Assembly: GCA_031771865.1 (NCBI GenBank)
Contig: JASISA010000027.1
Coordinates: 992,001 to 1,056,000 of the forward strand
Direction: 5' to 3'
From: Nothophaeocryptopus gaeumannii
Taxonomy: Eukaryota > Ascomycota > Dothideomycetes > Mycosphaerellales > Mycosphaerellaceae
DNA length: 64,000 bases
In this document: positions 43,340-53,447 of the stretch, piece by piece
Numbering within the stretch: position 1 is the stretch's first letter
How the letters are laid out: each line of letters starts with the position of its first letter
The notes under the pieces: model-generated
The model's database searches: none
The model's input: the letters and a program-made list of their open reading frames with translations, nothing else
Told to the model about the DNA's origin: nothing
Translations under genes and position numbers: made by a program

Positions 43340-44782
43340 ATGACCTCAATTCCATCCCCCGAAGATTACGACGTCTCGACGAAGAATGGCTTCCTGCCGA
43401 CGACCACGCCACTGGAGCGGCTTCCAGATGCATACTACGAGCCATGGGAATACATTGTGAAGAATCTGCAGGGGTTGATCCTGGGCAAGAGATTGCGCGA
43501 AACTGTGGACAAGCTGCCTGTTCTGTCGACCGATCGCCTCTCTGGTGAGGCTCAGTGGCATAGAGCATACAGCGTGCTTGCATTCATTGCACACGCCTAC
43601 ATTTGGGGAGGCGATAAGCCGTCGGAGAGAGTGCCACCTCCCGTTACGGCCCCGTTCTTGCGGGCATGTGAGTTTCTTGAACTTCCGCCTGTTGCCACAT
43701 ACGCTGGCCTGGTGCTCTGGAACTGGAAGCCGCTCTTCGATTCCGAGCGAATGGACACATTGGCCAACCTGGACACCATTGATACTTTCACGGGCTCTCT
43801 TGATGAGAAGTGGTTCTACTTGATCAGTATTGCTATTGAGGCCCGAGCTGGTCCGATCATTCCTCTGATGCTGGAAGCCATTGAGGCTGCCAGAAAAGGC
43901 GACAGGGCTGTTGTGACTGAATGCCTGCGGATCTTCGCTGAGCGCCTTGATGAGCTCGGTGCTATGTTGACGAAGATGTACGACAACTGTGACCCACATG
44001 TCTTCTATCACCGCATCCGACCCTTCCTGGCAGGAAGCAAGAACATGGGAGAGGCTGGCCTACCCAATGGCGTAATTTTCGACAATGGCGGCCCCATCAA
44101 CAAGCAGCGCTATGTCCAGTTCAGCGGCGGCAGCAATGCGCAGTCAAGCATCATCCAGTTTTTCGACATCGTCTTGGACGTTCAACACCGCCCGACCGGT
44201 GTTCAGAAAGGCACTTCGGATGAGACGGCTCCCAAGCGCAAGAAGCCGCAGCCCAACTTTATTCACGAGATGCGCAAATATATGCCTGGTCCTCATGCCC
44301 GATTCTTGGAGCAGGTCTCCAAGGTCGCAAACCTTCGCACTTTTGTCGAGGAACATAGCTATGATCGAGCTCTCAGCATCGCCTTCGACGCTTGTCTTGC
44401 AATGCTCAGCGCTTTCAGGGACAAGCACATCCAGATGGTCAGCCGCTACATCATCATCAAGAGCCGAGAGGCCAAGAAGGATGAGAACAAGCAGGCTGGT
44501 GAGAAGGAGAGCAAGAAGGTCAACATTGCCTACCGCCTGAGAAAGGCCGACGAAAAGTCTGGTGATCAGGATCGAAAAGACCTAAAGGGCACGGGCGGCA
44601 CCTCTCTGATCCCATTCCTGCGCCAGGCACGCGATGAGACAGGAGTGCCGGCTGTTGACATGTGGACTCGTCGCATTCTGAACAAGAGGCGGGGCCCTCT
44701 TTCGTCAAACGAAGGGGAGGTCATGCAAGGCCTTGCGACTGTGTGGACGATTGATAGTGGCAATGCGATTTGCTACTCTTAG
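43340..44782 (+). CDS. BNA2: Indoleamine 2,3-dioxygenase
   Basis: Single exon, 480 residues. Heme-dependent dioxygenase that opens the indole ring of L-tryptophan to N-formylkynurenine, first step of the kynurenine route to NAD. Signatures: RFSGGSNAQSS-type motif at about 261-270 (QFSGGSNAQSS), YMPGPHARFLE, and the proximal heme ligand His363 in FRDKHIQMVSRYI. A charged, Lys-rich insert near 375-425 separates the last helices, common in fungal enzymes. The length fits fungal IDO. Cytosolic, no signal sequence. Confidence 0.97.
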   Translation: MTSIPSPEDYDVSTKNGFLPTTTPLERLPDAYYEPWEYIVKNLQGLILGKRLRETVDKLPVLSTDRLSGEAQWHRAYSVLAFIAHAYIWGGDKPSERVPPPVTAPFLRACEFLELPPVATYAGLVLWNWKPLFDSERMDTLANLDTIDTFTGSLDEKWFYLISIAIEARAGPIIPLMLEAIEAARKGDRAVVTECLRIFAERLDELGAMLTKMYDNCDPHVFYHRIRPFLAGSKNMGEAGLPNGVIFDNGGPINKQRYVQFSGGSNAQSSIIQFFDIVLDVQHRPTGVQKGTSDETAPKRKKPQPNFIHEMRKYMPGPHARFLEQVSKVANLRTFVEEHSYDRALSIAFDACLAMLSAFRDKHIQMVSRYIIIKSREAKKDENKQAGEKESKKVNIAYRLRKADEKSGDQDRKDLKGTGGTSLIPFLRQARDETGVPAVDMWTRRILNKRRGPLSSNEGEVMQGLATVWTIDSGNAICYS

Positions 44783-45242
44783 ACGTTTTAGCTGCAGAGC
44801 TTATGCGGTATTGATTTGATGAGAGCGAGCATCGATTCGTGATGACGGCTGGGAATCCGTGGAACATTCTCAGCTTAGATGTGGTTCTCGTGCCTATACA
44901 ACTTCACATACGTTCACATCCCTTCAATCACAAGCTCGAACCTTTTTGCTGACCAGCGATGAAATTAAATCCCTCCCCGGGCCAGGCGCGGCGCTGGACC
45001 ACCTCTTATAAAGCTAACGATGAGAAGACCTCGTGCTTCTTAGCATCCATCACTAGTATGCGTTCACAGGATATGCATCAATTCCAAGGCTCTCAGATCT
45101 TATCGGCGATTGTGTTTGTTAAGGGGACATTTGCCTTGGTTAAGATATTGGAGGAGAAGAATGGATGGTAGGGAGCGATGGGATTTTAAGATGTCGATTG
45201 TGGGTTGCTCCTACTCGATAGAGAGGACCATCAGATGTCCTC
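44783..45242. other. Intergenic between convergent genes
   Basis: Contains 3' UTRs; nothing else recognised. Confidence 0.5.
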
Positions 45243-46112
45243 TCATGTCCTCGCCTTCAGCGGCGCCATCTTGAACGTCGCCCAGAAATCGGTGCTATCA
45301 TAACATCTCCCCAGAGCTTCCATACTCCTCGGCAAAGCTTTCACCCGCTCCTCTCTCATCAGCTCATATACCCATTTTGCTTGCTCTTTCGGCTCACGAC
45401 TCGGATCTTCATCTTCGTCACTCTCTTCTGCCCACCCAGCAAAAAGACTCCACCAGTCATACACAAACCCGTCTGTTAACATCCATCGAACTCCCCTGGA
45501 GCTGTACCAATTCTGTGTGACGGCGATGATGGCGCGGGCTACGTCGATGCCGTGTATCAAATGTAAACTCTTTTTGTTCTTGACGTCTTCCTTGGTCTTC
45601 GCAACTCTGTCCACCCAATCTTTGGGATCTCTCGGCCCGCCATGCAATCCCGCAAGATTCAATACACACCCTCTGTGTTTGAGCAACTCATCCTCCGCCT
45701 GCGCTCTCTTATTCTGCGTATCGTAGGGAGATTGCCGATTTACCCAAGGTGGGTCGGATTGTGGGATTTGCCAGATCCCCGTGGAGCCGAGTTGGATGAA
45801 CATTACATCGGAACGGAAATTTTGGGAGTGGGCAGAGGAGTAGCCTTCAATCAAGAGAGAGCATTGTGAGGCGGAGGTTAGAGGGAACGTGATGAGTACG
45901 TTCTGTGCGGAGGGCAGTTTGGCGAATTGGGATTTTTCGGTTTTGGTATCTTCGTCGGGATCGAAAGTCCATGCAAGTGTTTCGGCGCCTGCTACCTTGC
46001 GACCGTCACGCGTTGTTGCAGCAAAGGAGAGCTTCTTGGATTGCAGGAGGGGAATGAGGAAGGTCGCTGTCCAGCCTGCGCCGAGGATTAGGATGTCGAG
46101 GTTGCCGCCCAT
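45243..46112 (-). CDS. NAD(P)-binding Rossmann protein (atypical epimerase/dehydratase-like)
   Basis: Single exon, 289 residues. It opens with a beta-strand and dinucleotide loop LDILILGAGWTATFLIPLL (GxGxxG-like GAGWTA). Further features typical of the extended-SDR/YeeZ-like group are TSASQCSLLIEGY, FIQLGSTGIW (catalytic Ser/Thr region), NKRAQAEDELL and LNLAGLHGGPRDPKDWVDRV. A C-terminal region with DGFVYDWWSLFAGWA and an acidic loop EESDEDED is less conserved. The biochemical role is unknown. It shares a 314-bp divergent promoter with SDHAF1. Confidence 0.75.
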   Translation of the reverse strand: MGGNLDILILGAGWTATFLIPLLQSKKLSFAATTRDGRKVAGAETLAWTFDPDEDTKTEKSQFAKLPSAQNVLITFPLTSASQCSLLIEGYSSAHSQNFRSDVMFIQLGSTGIWQIPQSDPPWVNRQSPYDTQNKRAQAEDELLKHRGCVLNLAGLHGGPRDPKDWVDRVAKTKEDVKNKKSLHLIHGIDVARAIIAVTQNWYSSRGVRWMLTDGFVYDWWSLFAGWAEESDEDEDPSREPKEQAKWVYELMREERVKALPRSMEALGRCYDSTDFWATFKMAPLKART

Positions 46113-46426
46113 GTTGGTCGTTGATGTGAAAGACAGATGGATGACAGAGAGAGCGATTCTACTTGACCTGTGCAGAGTGTTTCATTCAGTACTGTTACTT
46201 GGAAGTGTTTCGCGGCTGGGAGGAGGAGCCGTTGGGTTGAAAGTGAATCGAAGTGGGTGGCAGACAGCGGCTCGAGTGCCTTCCGTCACGATTCGAGCTT
46301 CACATCTTTCTGCACGCTCCCGACTTGTCAAAATAGACACAAGGTCATACAGCCACCATGTGAAGTCTCATTCCTCTCTGCACGCCTGCATCTTCTCTCA
46401 CTACACAATAAGCTCTGCCGATTCCC
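46113..46426. promoter_or_regulatory. Divergent promoter between the Rossmann protein and SDHAF1
   Basis: 314 bp between two start codons; no specific site recognised. Confidence 0.5.
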
Positions 46427-46666
46427 ATGGCACGCCTCTCAGGTCTCCAGCGCGACGTCCTCGCCCTCTACCGGCAATGCCTGCGAGCAGCCCGCAAGAA
46501 GCCTTTATCGACCCGAGGCAATTTCGAGACATTCGCGCGCCGGGAATTCGAGAAGAATATCCACACGGACAAGAAAGATTTCGGGGCTATTGAGTTCATG
46601 TTGAGGAAAGGAACACGGCAGTTGGAAGTATACGAAGCGTCGAATATCACGAATATTGCTGGCTGA
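46427..46666 (+). CDS. SDH6: Succinate dehydrogenase assembly factor 1 (LYR protein)
   Basis: Single exon of 79 residues, near the usual size for SDHAF1. Starts MARLSGLQRDVLALYRQCLRAARKKP; the LYR tripeptide is at residues 14-16. Conserved downstream signatures are RREFEKN, KKDFGAIEFMLRKGTRQLEVY. SDHAF1 binds the Fe-S subunit of complex II (Sdh2) in the mitochondrial matrix and helps deliver or protect its clusters. Like other LYR factors it lacks a classical presequence. Confidence 0.93.
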   Translation: MARLSGLQRDVLALYRQCLRAARKKPLSTRGNFETFARREFEKNIHTDKKDFGAIEFMLRKGTRQLEVYEASNITNIAG

Positions 46667-46969
46667 GAGGATGCATCGGGATGGTGCATGTCCTAATTGC
46701 TGGCATCAAATGGCCTGGAATGGTGTATCGGATGCGAGACCGACCAAGGTGAGCATCACTTCCGAAAACACACCTTTCAGTGATGAGCAAAAAAGAGTTC
46801 TGCAATTCCAACGGTTTTCGAGGAAGCCGAATGCGGAATACTTAACACTACACTTGATCTGACTTTTGAACTTGTTTGCATGCAGTTTCAACGAGCATTA
46901 TATGGCGAGTTACGTGCCGCTGACATGAAACCATAGATCCCATGTCTCTTCTGTCTCCACGAGAGTTTC
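46667..46969. other. Intergenic between convergent SDHAF1 and AKR genes
   Basis: Nothing recognised beyond 3' UTR sequence. Confidence 0.5.
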
Positions 46970-48040
46970 CTACTCCTTGAGCTCAGGAGAATCACCGAAC
47001 TCCAACGCCGCCAATGGTCCTCCATAGCGTCCTCCCTCAACAGGCACGCTGGCCAGCAGACTGTCAATCTCCTTGAGATCGTTGTCGCTCAGTTCGACCT
47101 CAACCATATTCTCCTTGACCCTGTCTGGCGACGAGGCTCCTGGAATTGGGATGAACAGCGGCATGCCAGGCTTGTTGCTTTGCGCTCGTACCCAAGCAAG
47201 GCCAATCTGGCCTGGAGTGCATCCCTTCCTCTTCGCAATCTTCTCGAGCTCCTCAACAAGCTGAAGGTTCTTGGGGAAGATGTCAGGCTGGAATCGTGGC
47301 AAGTGTCGCCTCAAGTCGTTCTCTGGGATATCTTCGATCTTCTTGATCTGGCCCGTGAGGAATCCTCTGCCCAGCGGGGAATATGCGGATATCGGGATGT
47401 CGAGCTCAGCGCAGGCTTCGGCCACGCCATTTTGTAAGATGGTAGTCTCCCACAGCGAGAACTCAACCTCAACTGTTTCGATCTTGGCTACCTTTGCCGC
47501 GCGGCGGATCGTGTTGGCACTGCACTCCGAGAGGGAGATACCGCCGAGTTTACCAGCCTTGACGTATTCATTGGCAGCTCGCATGGTGATCTCGACTGGC
47601 GTATTTGGGTCAACGCGGGCAGCCTCCCAAAGATCCAGTTTCTTCTTCCCATCCAAGATCTTCAAGCAGTTATCAATACTGTATCTTGTGACCTCAGCCG
47701 AGCCATCTGGGCGCTTTGTGGTCGGCGAAACACCTCCCTTGATGCAAAGGACAACCTTCTTGGCGTGCTCGGGATACTTGGTGAAGTATGCATGGAGCAA
47801 TTGAAGGGAGTTTGCCTCATCAGTGCCGTAGAACTCGCCGCCATTCCAGAGATTGGCACCCAGGTCGTAGGCGGTCTTCATTGCTACGAAAGATTGCTCA
47901 TATGATGGTGGATCGTCTCGCCATGTGAGGCCCATTAGTCCGTAGCCTGTACGATGGATTTCTTGTCCGACCATCTTGATGTTTTCGCCTCTCTTGCCCA
48001 AGTGGAGCTTGTCCTTTGCCTTGTCGATGATGGAAGCCAT
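46970..48040 (-). CDS. Aldo/keto reductase, pyridoxal reductase-like
   Basis: Single exon, 356 residues, (beta/alpha)8 NADPH-dependent aldo/keto reductase. Catalytic positions: Asp59 (TAYDLGANLWN), Tyr71 (GGEFYG) and Lys101 (VVLCIKGG) are present; the fourth, normally His, is Arg142 in EAARVDPNTPVEIT. This ARVDP pattern is what I recall for the fungal pyridoxal reductase (Plr1) branch, which reduces pyridoxal to pyridoxine. Also seen are YSPLGRGFLTG and a cofactor-binding IPIPGASSPDRVKENM. Length and motifs fit; the precise substrate is inferred. Confidence 0.85.
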   Translation of the reverse strand: MASIIDKAKDKLHLGKRGENIKMVGQEIHRTGYGLMGLTWRDDPPSYEQSFVAMKTAYDLGANLWNGGEFYGTDEANSLQLLHAYFTKYPEHAKKVVLCIKGGVSPTTKRPDGSAEVTRYSIDNCLKILDGKKKLDLWEAARVDPNTPVEITMRAANEYVKAGKLGGISLSECSANTIRRAAKVAKIETVEVEFSLWETTILQNGVAEACAELDIPISAYSPLGRGFLTGQIKKIEDIPENDLRRHLPRFQPDIFPKNLQLVEELEKIAKRKGCTPGQIGLAWVRAQSNKPGMPLFIPIPGASSPDRVKENMVEVELSDNDLKEIDSLLASVPVEGGRYGGPLAALEFGDSPELKE

Positions 48041-48865
48041 GTTTTCGGAGCTGTTGGTTTGACTGTGTAGTCAGGTTTGCTGTGCCGTGGTCTGGTTCTT
48101 ATCGCTGTCTTGATTTTGAGCTGTCTGGTTATATATCCTGGTTCCTGGAGTTACGGTACCGAAGGGCCGTCGTTCAATGCCCGAGTGCAAGCTACTCGAA
48201 CGAACAATGACGGTGGTTTAGGGCGCTTCCTATCTCCAGAAGATGTTGGGGCGAGTCAGTCAGCGTCGGAAGTTAGTGAAGGTCGTGAAGAAGGTCAATG
48301 AAAATGCTCGCGGCGGCTAGAGGGAAGTACATGTCCGCATGATGCAATTGCCCCATGTGCCTTGACATTGGATCAAGTAGGTTCCTTACCAATGCCGCAT
48401 AGAGTCCAGTACTTTACATTCCCTTGAGTGTCTGGGGTAACTGAGCGAATCATCTCAGTCTGCAGAGTATCAATGACTTCTGGATGTCAGAAGCGACGTT
48501 GCTGTCGTTACCTGTTTCGTGCTAGGCCATTGCATGCACCTTGGCAGCCGGAACTGAATCTTTTGCGTATCTCCGCCAAGTCCTTCAACTTGCATCCTTT
48601 TCTAGCATAGCACCGGCAGAACCGACAGGCGACATTCAGGCAACAGCATTTCAGCGGAATTGGAGTCACAATGAACCCCATCGGCGGATCCTCAGGCCGA
48701 ACGAGATGGACAGCTTTGAGGCCTGAGGCATTAGTCTTGGCAGTCCAAGCGTGAAGCTAGGATCATCTAAGCTCCCGTCCGATAAGCGAATCGGGCAGGG
48801 CCGATTATTACTTCACATCCAAAAGTTAGAGCCACCCTCAAAGACATACCGTCTGTCATGTTGAT
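48041..48865. promoter_or_regulatory. Divergent intergenic region between AKR and MMS19
   Basis: 825 bp between divergent starts. No gene or defined site recognised. Confidence 0.45.
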
Positions 48866-51800
48866 ATGTCCGATATACAGCTCTACCTCTTCGAGGTGGA
48901 CAAGAACAAGACTGAAGCTCAGAAGGTAGCGGCAGAAAGCGCACAGAAACTTGAGTCGAAACAGCTCAAACTCGTTGACCTCATTTCGAGCCTTGAGGAA
49001 TACGTCAACAACAAGGACGATGGAGCGATCCGTGCCAAGTCGATAACCTACCTGGCTGATGTGCTCGAGAAAGTATCGCTGAAGGTACTTTCGCTCCAGG
49101 AAAGACGGCTCCTGACGGAGTTCATTCTTGGCCGAATCGAAGGAGATGTCGAAGGCATTGGTGCATCTGCAAGAGCCCTGCTCGCTTTGGAGGAGAGAGG
49201 AAAATGGGATTCAGACACGGCACAACGCGTGCTACGGACCTTCCTGGACCACACTCATCCCTTGAGAAAGTTCAAATTGCAGACGGAGCGTTACCCCATC
49301 ATCCAGCTCATCGACCGTCTGCTTGCGAAGTACCGACAGCCGATCAAGCAATTGCAAGATGACGATCCTGAGTTCATGAGTGCTTTCATCTCCTACTTTG
49401 AAGGCGAAAAGGATCCAAGAAACCTGATGATCGTGTTCTCTCTACTTCAGGTTCCAATGGCGGAGTGGGACATACACGCACACGCACAAGACATGTTCGA
49501 AGCCGTGTTCAACTACTTCCCGATTACCTTCAAACCGCCGCCGGACGATCCATATGGTATCACTGCTCAGGATCTGAAGGATCGTCTGCGAGACTGCATT
49601 GCTGCAAACTCCGACTTCGCCCCATTTTCGTTTCCTGCGCTGCTCGACAAACTGGATTCCACATCTATGAATACGAAGAGGGACGTCCTGCACGCGATCC
49701 AAGCATCTGTAAAGGGATATTCCTTGAACACCATCAACTTGTATAGCGTCACGCTGTGGGACGCGTTGAAGTTCGAGATCATCAACGTCCAGGAAGAGGA
49801 CCTCGCACTAGAAGCTTTGAACGCATTATCACTCATGGCAGAGAAGTTTGCATCATCCGAAGGCCCTCTCAACGCATACCTGAGGCCAATAATCAAGGAG
49901 TGTAATGAGCATCTTGAGGATGCTCCTACAAAGCAATCGCAAGGAGCCGGACGCATCTTGCTGGCTGTTGCAAAGGCTGGACCTTTGGTTGCAGATAAAG
50001 TCGCCAAGGGCATACTCCCTACCCTGTTCTCTCTCTACCAGTCGACGGACTCGATTTCAAAGCGAAGAGGTCTACTTGAGGTGTATGCCGAGATTGCCAA
50101 GGCGTATCTGGACTTGCAAGAATCAGGAGATGCCTTCGAACCGGAGGCGCTGCAATCGTTTGCTAACGAGGCTTTGCATGCGACGATGCACGCGCTTGTC
50201 AAAGCTCCCAAGGCCGAGGTCTCATTCAGACTCACCACGCTGAGTATCTTGGCCCAGCTGGTGAGCATTCGTAAAGTACTCTCTGAGGAGCAGATGACTC
50301 TCGCGATCAGTACCGTGGACGACATAATTCTTCACGAGCGCGTCGATGGCCACGGTGATATCACTAGTGAGGCTATTAAAAGCCTGATCAAAGTCGCAGG
50401 CGCTGTTCCGGAGGCTATCCGGAGCCAAACTGTGCCTGCGTTTATGGTCGAGCTTCCGGATGCTGCCGAGGACAGGAAGACGTACGGCCCTGTTCTGGAG
50501 GCTTTCGCTCAGTTGAGCAGCGAACAGCAGGTTTTCGATACGATTGTACTGCGGACCAAGAACAAGTTCAAGGCGGCAAAGCATCAGAATGCTTCTCTGC
50601 AATATCAACGCGATCTCCTGCTCGCGATGTTCTATTGCTTCACAAACGGCAGCCCGACGAAAGGCGAAGACGGCATTATCAGGAGCTCATACTTTGCCGC
50701 ATACGCAGAGCCGCTCATCGTCCAGCTCCACGAGGCATTACTCTCTGAGCGCGATGACTATATGACGGAAGTCATTGGACGCATTACCAACATCATATTA
50801 CGACAACAGACACCTCACTTCCAACGGACAGTGTACACCCGGAATCTCGAATGGCTATCGCCCTCGTCGATTGATGACAGCGCGAAAGTTCAAGCGCAGA
50901 TTCAAGGGCTGACATCATTCTCACTCTACTACTACGCAGCATTGCGACCAGAAGTGACCGAAGCTGCAGACGTCCTCGCGTCTCTGCGTGCACAAGCCGA
51001 GTTCTTGCTCAGTGCAGAAATGAACACCGCTGTCGCCGCCAGAGGTCTTAGGTACCTTTCTCTGTTCATCAATAAATTTTTGGAGCCAAGAGCCATGGAG
51101 AGTGCACTCCACGATGCGGGCATCGAAGTGTCTACGCTACTCAGCGACGGCCTATCTACACAGTGTACCAATGTTGCCTTCGCAGTAGTGAAGGCGCTTG
51201 TTCTGCAAGGCAGGTCAGGTGCCTTGAGAACAAGATACCTCCAGCTCCTGCTACAGACTTTACCACAAGCGGAAAACTCGTTCGCTCGAAAGTTCGCTGG
51301 CCTGCTCTCTCCGGACGACATCCTAGTCAAAGAAAACCACTGCCTCATCTCCAGCCTCTACAAACAACGAACATTCGGCCAAACAATCCCTCCAATGATC
51401 GAAAGCGTGCGGACGGCGGAACCCTCCGCAAAGCCCAAATACCTCATCGCAATGTCCGGAATCTTGCGATGGCTCCCATACTCAATCATCGAATCCTCGC
51501 TATCGTCGCTGGCCCCCTCGCTCTTACAAAGTCTCGACCTAGAAGAAGCAACAGACCAAGAGGTCAAATACTGCACACTTACAATCTTCGAATTACTCTT
51601 AATGCACGATCCATCAATCGCAGCAGAGCACTCAGCGTCGCTCATCACGCGACTTCTCAATTCCACTTCGACGCCTGGGAATTTGGCGAAGGTCAGGGCG
51701 AAGGCACTGCAGTGTTTGACGCTTGTGCCAAGGCAGTTGAAGAGGGAGGCGGTCATGCCTTATCGACGACCGGTGGTGAAACAGTTGTTGGGGTGTCTTG

Positions 51801-51889
51801 ATGATGGGAAGAGGGATGTGAGGTCTGCTGCTGTTCGGTGTAGGAGTGCTTGGTTGGCGCTGGATGAGGGAGGTGAGGAGGAGGAGTGA
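48866..51889 (+). CDS. MET18: Mms19/Met18 HEAT-repeat protein (cytosolic Fe-S targeting)
   Basis: Single exon, 1007 residues. All-alpha HEAT-repeat protein. The N-terminal Mms19 domain shows VDLISSLEEYVNNKDDGAIRAKSITYLADVL, LLTEFILGRIEGD and the family block DPRNLMIVFSLLQ with FDVTFNYFPITFKPPPDDPYGIT-like sequence. The C-terminal domain has LRWLPYSIIESSLSSLAPSLLQSLD and repeats ending in LTLVPRQLKREAVMPYR. Mms19 is the docking subunit of the CIA targeting complex, delivering Fe-S clusters to DNA polymerases, primase and the helicase XPD/Rad3. The acidic tail (GGEEEE) is also seen. No introns. Confidence 0.92.
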   Translation: MSDIQLYLFEVDKNKTEAQKVAAESAQKLESKQLKLVDLISSLEEYVNNKDDGAIRAKSITYLADVLEKVSLKVLSLQERRLLTEFILGRIEGDVEGIGASARALLALEERGKWDSDTAQRVLRTFLDHTHPLRKFKLQTERYPIIQLIDRLLAKYRQPIKQLQDDDPEFMSAFISYFEGEKDPRNLMIVFSLLQVPMAEWDIHAHAQDMFEAVFNYFPITFKPPPDDPYGITAQDLKDRLRDCIAANSDFAPFSFPALLDKLDSTSMNTKRDVLHAIQASVKGYSLNTINLYSVTLWDALKFEIINVQEEDLALEALNALSLMAEKFASSEGPLNAYLRPIIKECNEHLEDAPTKQSQGAGRILLAVAKAGPLVADKVAKGILPTLFSLYQSTDSISKRRGLLEVYAEIAKAYLDLQESGDAFEPEALQSFANEALHATMHALVKAPKAEVSFRLTTLSILAQLVSIRKVLSEEQMTLAISTVDDIILHERVDGHGDITSEAIKSLIKVAGAVPEAIRSQTVPAFMVELPDAAEDRKTYGPVLEAFAQLSSEQQVFDTIVLRTKNKFKAAKHQNASLQYQRDLLLAMFYCFTNGSPTKGEDGIIRSSYFAAYAEPLIVQLHEALLSERDDYMTEVIGRITNIILRQQTPHFQRTVYTRNLEWLSPSSIDDSAKVQAQIQGLTSFSLYYYAALRPEVTEAADVLASLRAQAEFLLSAEMNTAVAARGLRYLSLFINKFLEPRAMESALHDAGIEVSTLLSDGLSTQCTNVAFAVVKALVLQGRSGALRTRYLQLLLQTLPQAENSFARKFAGLLSPDDILVKENHCLISSLYKQRTFGQTIPPMIESVRTAEPSAKPKYLIAMSGILRWLPYSIIESSLSSLAPSLLQSLDLEEATDQEVKYCTLTIFELLLMHDPSIAAEHSASLITRLLNSTSTPGNLAKVRAKALQCLTLVPRQLKREAVMPYRRPVVKQLLGCLDDGKRDVRSAAVRCRSAWLALDEGGEEEE

Positions 51890-52313
51890 GAGGTGTTGTC
51901 GTTAGCAGACAATCCCAGGGCATACATATATGTAGAGCGTTCAAAATCGAGACGAACATCCACTAGGCACCTATACTCGCCTGTGCACGTGCCCTTCTCG
52001 GTGAAGGCTGTGACTTGGCACACAAGCTGTTCGTCCCCACCACGGGATCTCGTACGTCGCTGGTAGCTGCGTCACACCATTGCCTCCGGGATCGCATTCC
52101 ATACGATCTTCATACTACTCCATTGATGGGGCTAGCTTGCGTGTCTCTCCCATGCAAATGCCACGAGACCAATCTTCCGCAGCGTATGATCCATCATTGC
52201 CAACAAAGAGCAGCCTCATCGGATATCACGAACAGGCTTTCCGAGACCCATGAGCGGTAGCTATACCGTAGCTCCACTATCAATGCTAGTCCTAGTCGAC
52301 CACAAAGTCAATC
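51890..52313. other. Intergenic, nothing recognised
   Basis: 3' side of MMS19 and promoter of the DUF202 gene. Confidence 0.5.
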
Positions 52314-53447
52314 ATGCCGCTACCATGCTCGCCCGTTTCCAACTCCACCGCTTCAGAGTCGCAAGCGTCTGAAAGCGACTCCGATGCCTCGCTCACCACA
52401 CCTCGTCCAGGTCCCGCCGATCCTGCTCTCAGAACCGCCGCGAACTTGAGCAGACCGTCTGTTCCCGCCTTTTCGACTTCTCCGAACGACCCTCGGAACC
52501 AATCGCCAAATAGCGGGTCGCCTGGAAGAGTGGGAGACTTCAGCGAGGGAAAAGAAAGGCAACGATCCGTGACGTTCTTGCCAGACACCGCTTCGCCGAA
52601 GCGAGATAGTAGCTACTCGCTGCACTCGAGCATGGCTGCTGCGAGAAACTCGCCTGGTATTAGTCCACACTCGTCGCTGAGGAATCGCATCGGTCGCGAC
52701 TCTGACGATATGATCGCGGAGAGCAGTGCCGACGAGAGTACTGCGATAGTAAGACAAGGTGCAATTGGAAGAAGCAACTACGGAGCATTGGGGGAAGAAG
52801 GCCCACACCTAAACGGATTGGATGGGTCTGTACAGAGCCGCGATAGTCCACGCCGAAAGAAGAGCGGCTCTCTGAAGTCTCGAAGCAGCTATCGCAATGC
52901 TGGAGGGACAGGCCATGCGATTACCAATGGCACAACCCGTGGACAAGATCAAACAGCACAGCAGCAACAAGATGAGGAAGAGCCCGAGCAGGACTCGTGG
53001 TGGAGATCTCTGGTCGATAAATACGGCAGCGTAGAGCTCGAAAACAAGGGCAGCGTAGCCCGCGACCACCTCGCTCTCGAACGTACCTTCTTAGCCTGGC
53101 TCCGAACATCCCTCTCGTTCGCTAGCATAGGCATCGCCGTCACTCAACTTTTCCGGCTCAACACCTCTATTGCCTCTGGAGACGACTCGACTTCCGCGGT
53201 CCCTGTTGGCGCATATTCCAAGCTACGACATGTCGGCAAGCCATTGGGAGCTACGTTTCTGGCTATATCGATCCTGATCTTGCTGCTCGGGTTTCACCGA
53301 TATTTTGAGAGCCAGCATTATGTTATTCGGGGCAAGTTTCCGGCTTCGAGAGGCACGATTATTATTGTGTCTGCTGTTGCTACCGCGCTGATTGTGGCGA
53401 GTTTGGTGGTGGTTGTTGCTGTTGCGCCGCAGGCTTTTGAGACTTGA
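52314..53447 (+). CDS. DUF202 membrane protein with long disordered N-terminus
   Basis: Single exon, 377 residues. The first about 225 residues are Ser/Pro/Asp-rich and probably disordered and phosphorylated, with basic patches (PRRKKSGSLKSRSSYR) and a QQQQDEEEPEQD run. The C-terminal DUF202 domain starts at NKGSVARDHLALERTFLAWLRTSLSFASIGIAVTQLF and has three membrane helices, about residues 261-282, 315-333 and 348-372. The same domain forms the membrane part of vacuolar transporter chaperone (VTC) proteins and of Yidh-like proteins. No SPX or polyphosphate polymerase domain is present. Role unknown. Confidence 0.85.
   Translation: MPLPCSPVSNSTASESQASESDSDASLTTPRPGPADPALRTAANLSRPSVPAFSTSPNDPRNQSPNSGSPGRVGDFSEGKERQRSVTFLPDTASPKRDSSYSLHSSMAAARNSPGISPHSSLRNRIGRDSDDMIAESSADESTAIVRQGAIGRSNYGALGEEGPHLNGLDGSVQSRDSPRRKKSGSLKSRSSYRNAGGTGHAITNGTTRGQDQTAQQQQDEEEPEQDSWWRSLVDKYGSVELENKGSVARDHLALERTFLAWLRTSLSFASIGIAVTQLFRLNTSIASGDDSTSAVPVGAYSKLRHVGKPLGATFLAISILILLLGFHRYFESQHYVIRGKFPASRGTIIIVSAVATALIVASLVVVVAVAPQAFET

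Noticed and set aside
51163..51801. Plus-strand 212-codon open frame inside MMS19
   Set aside because: Out-of-frame shadow of the C-terminal HEAT repeats.
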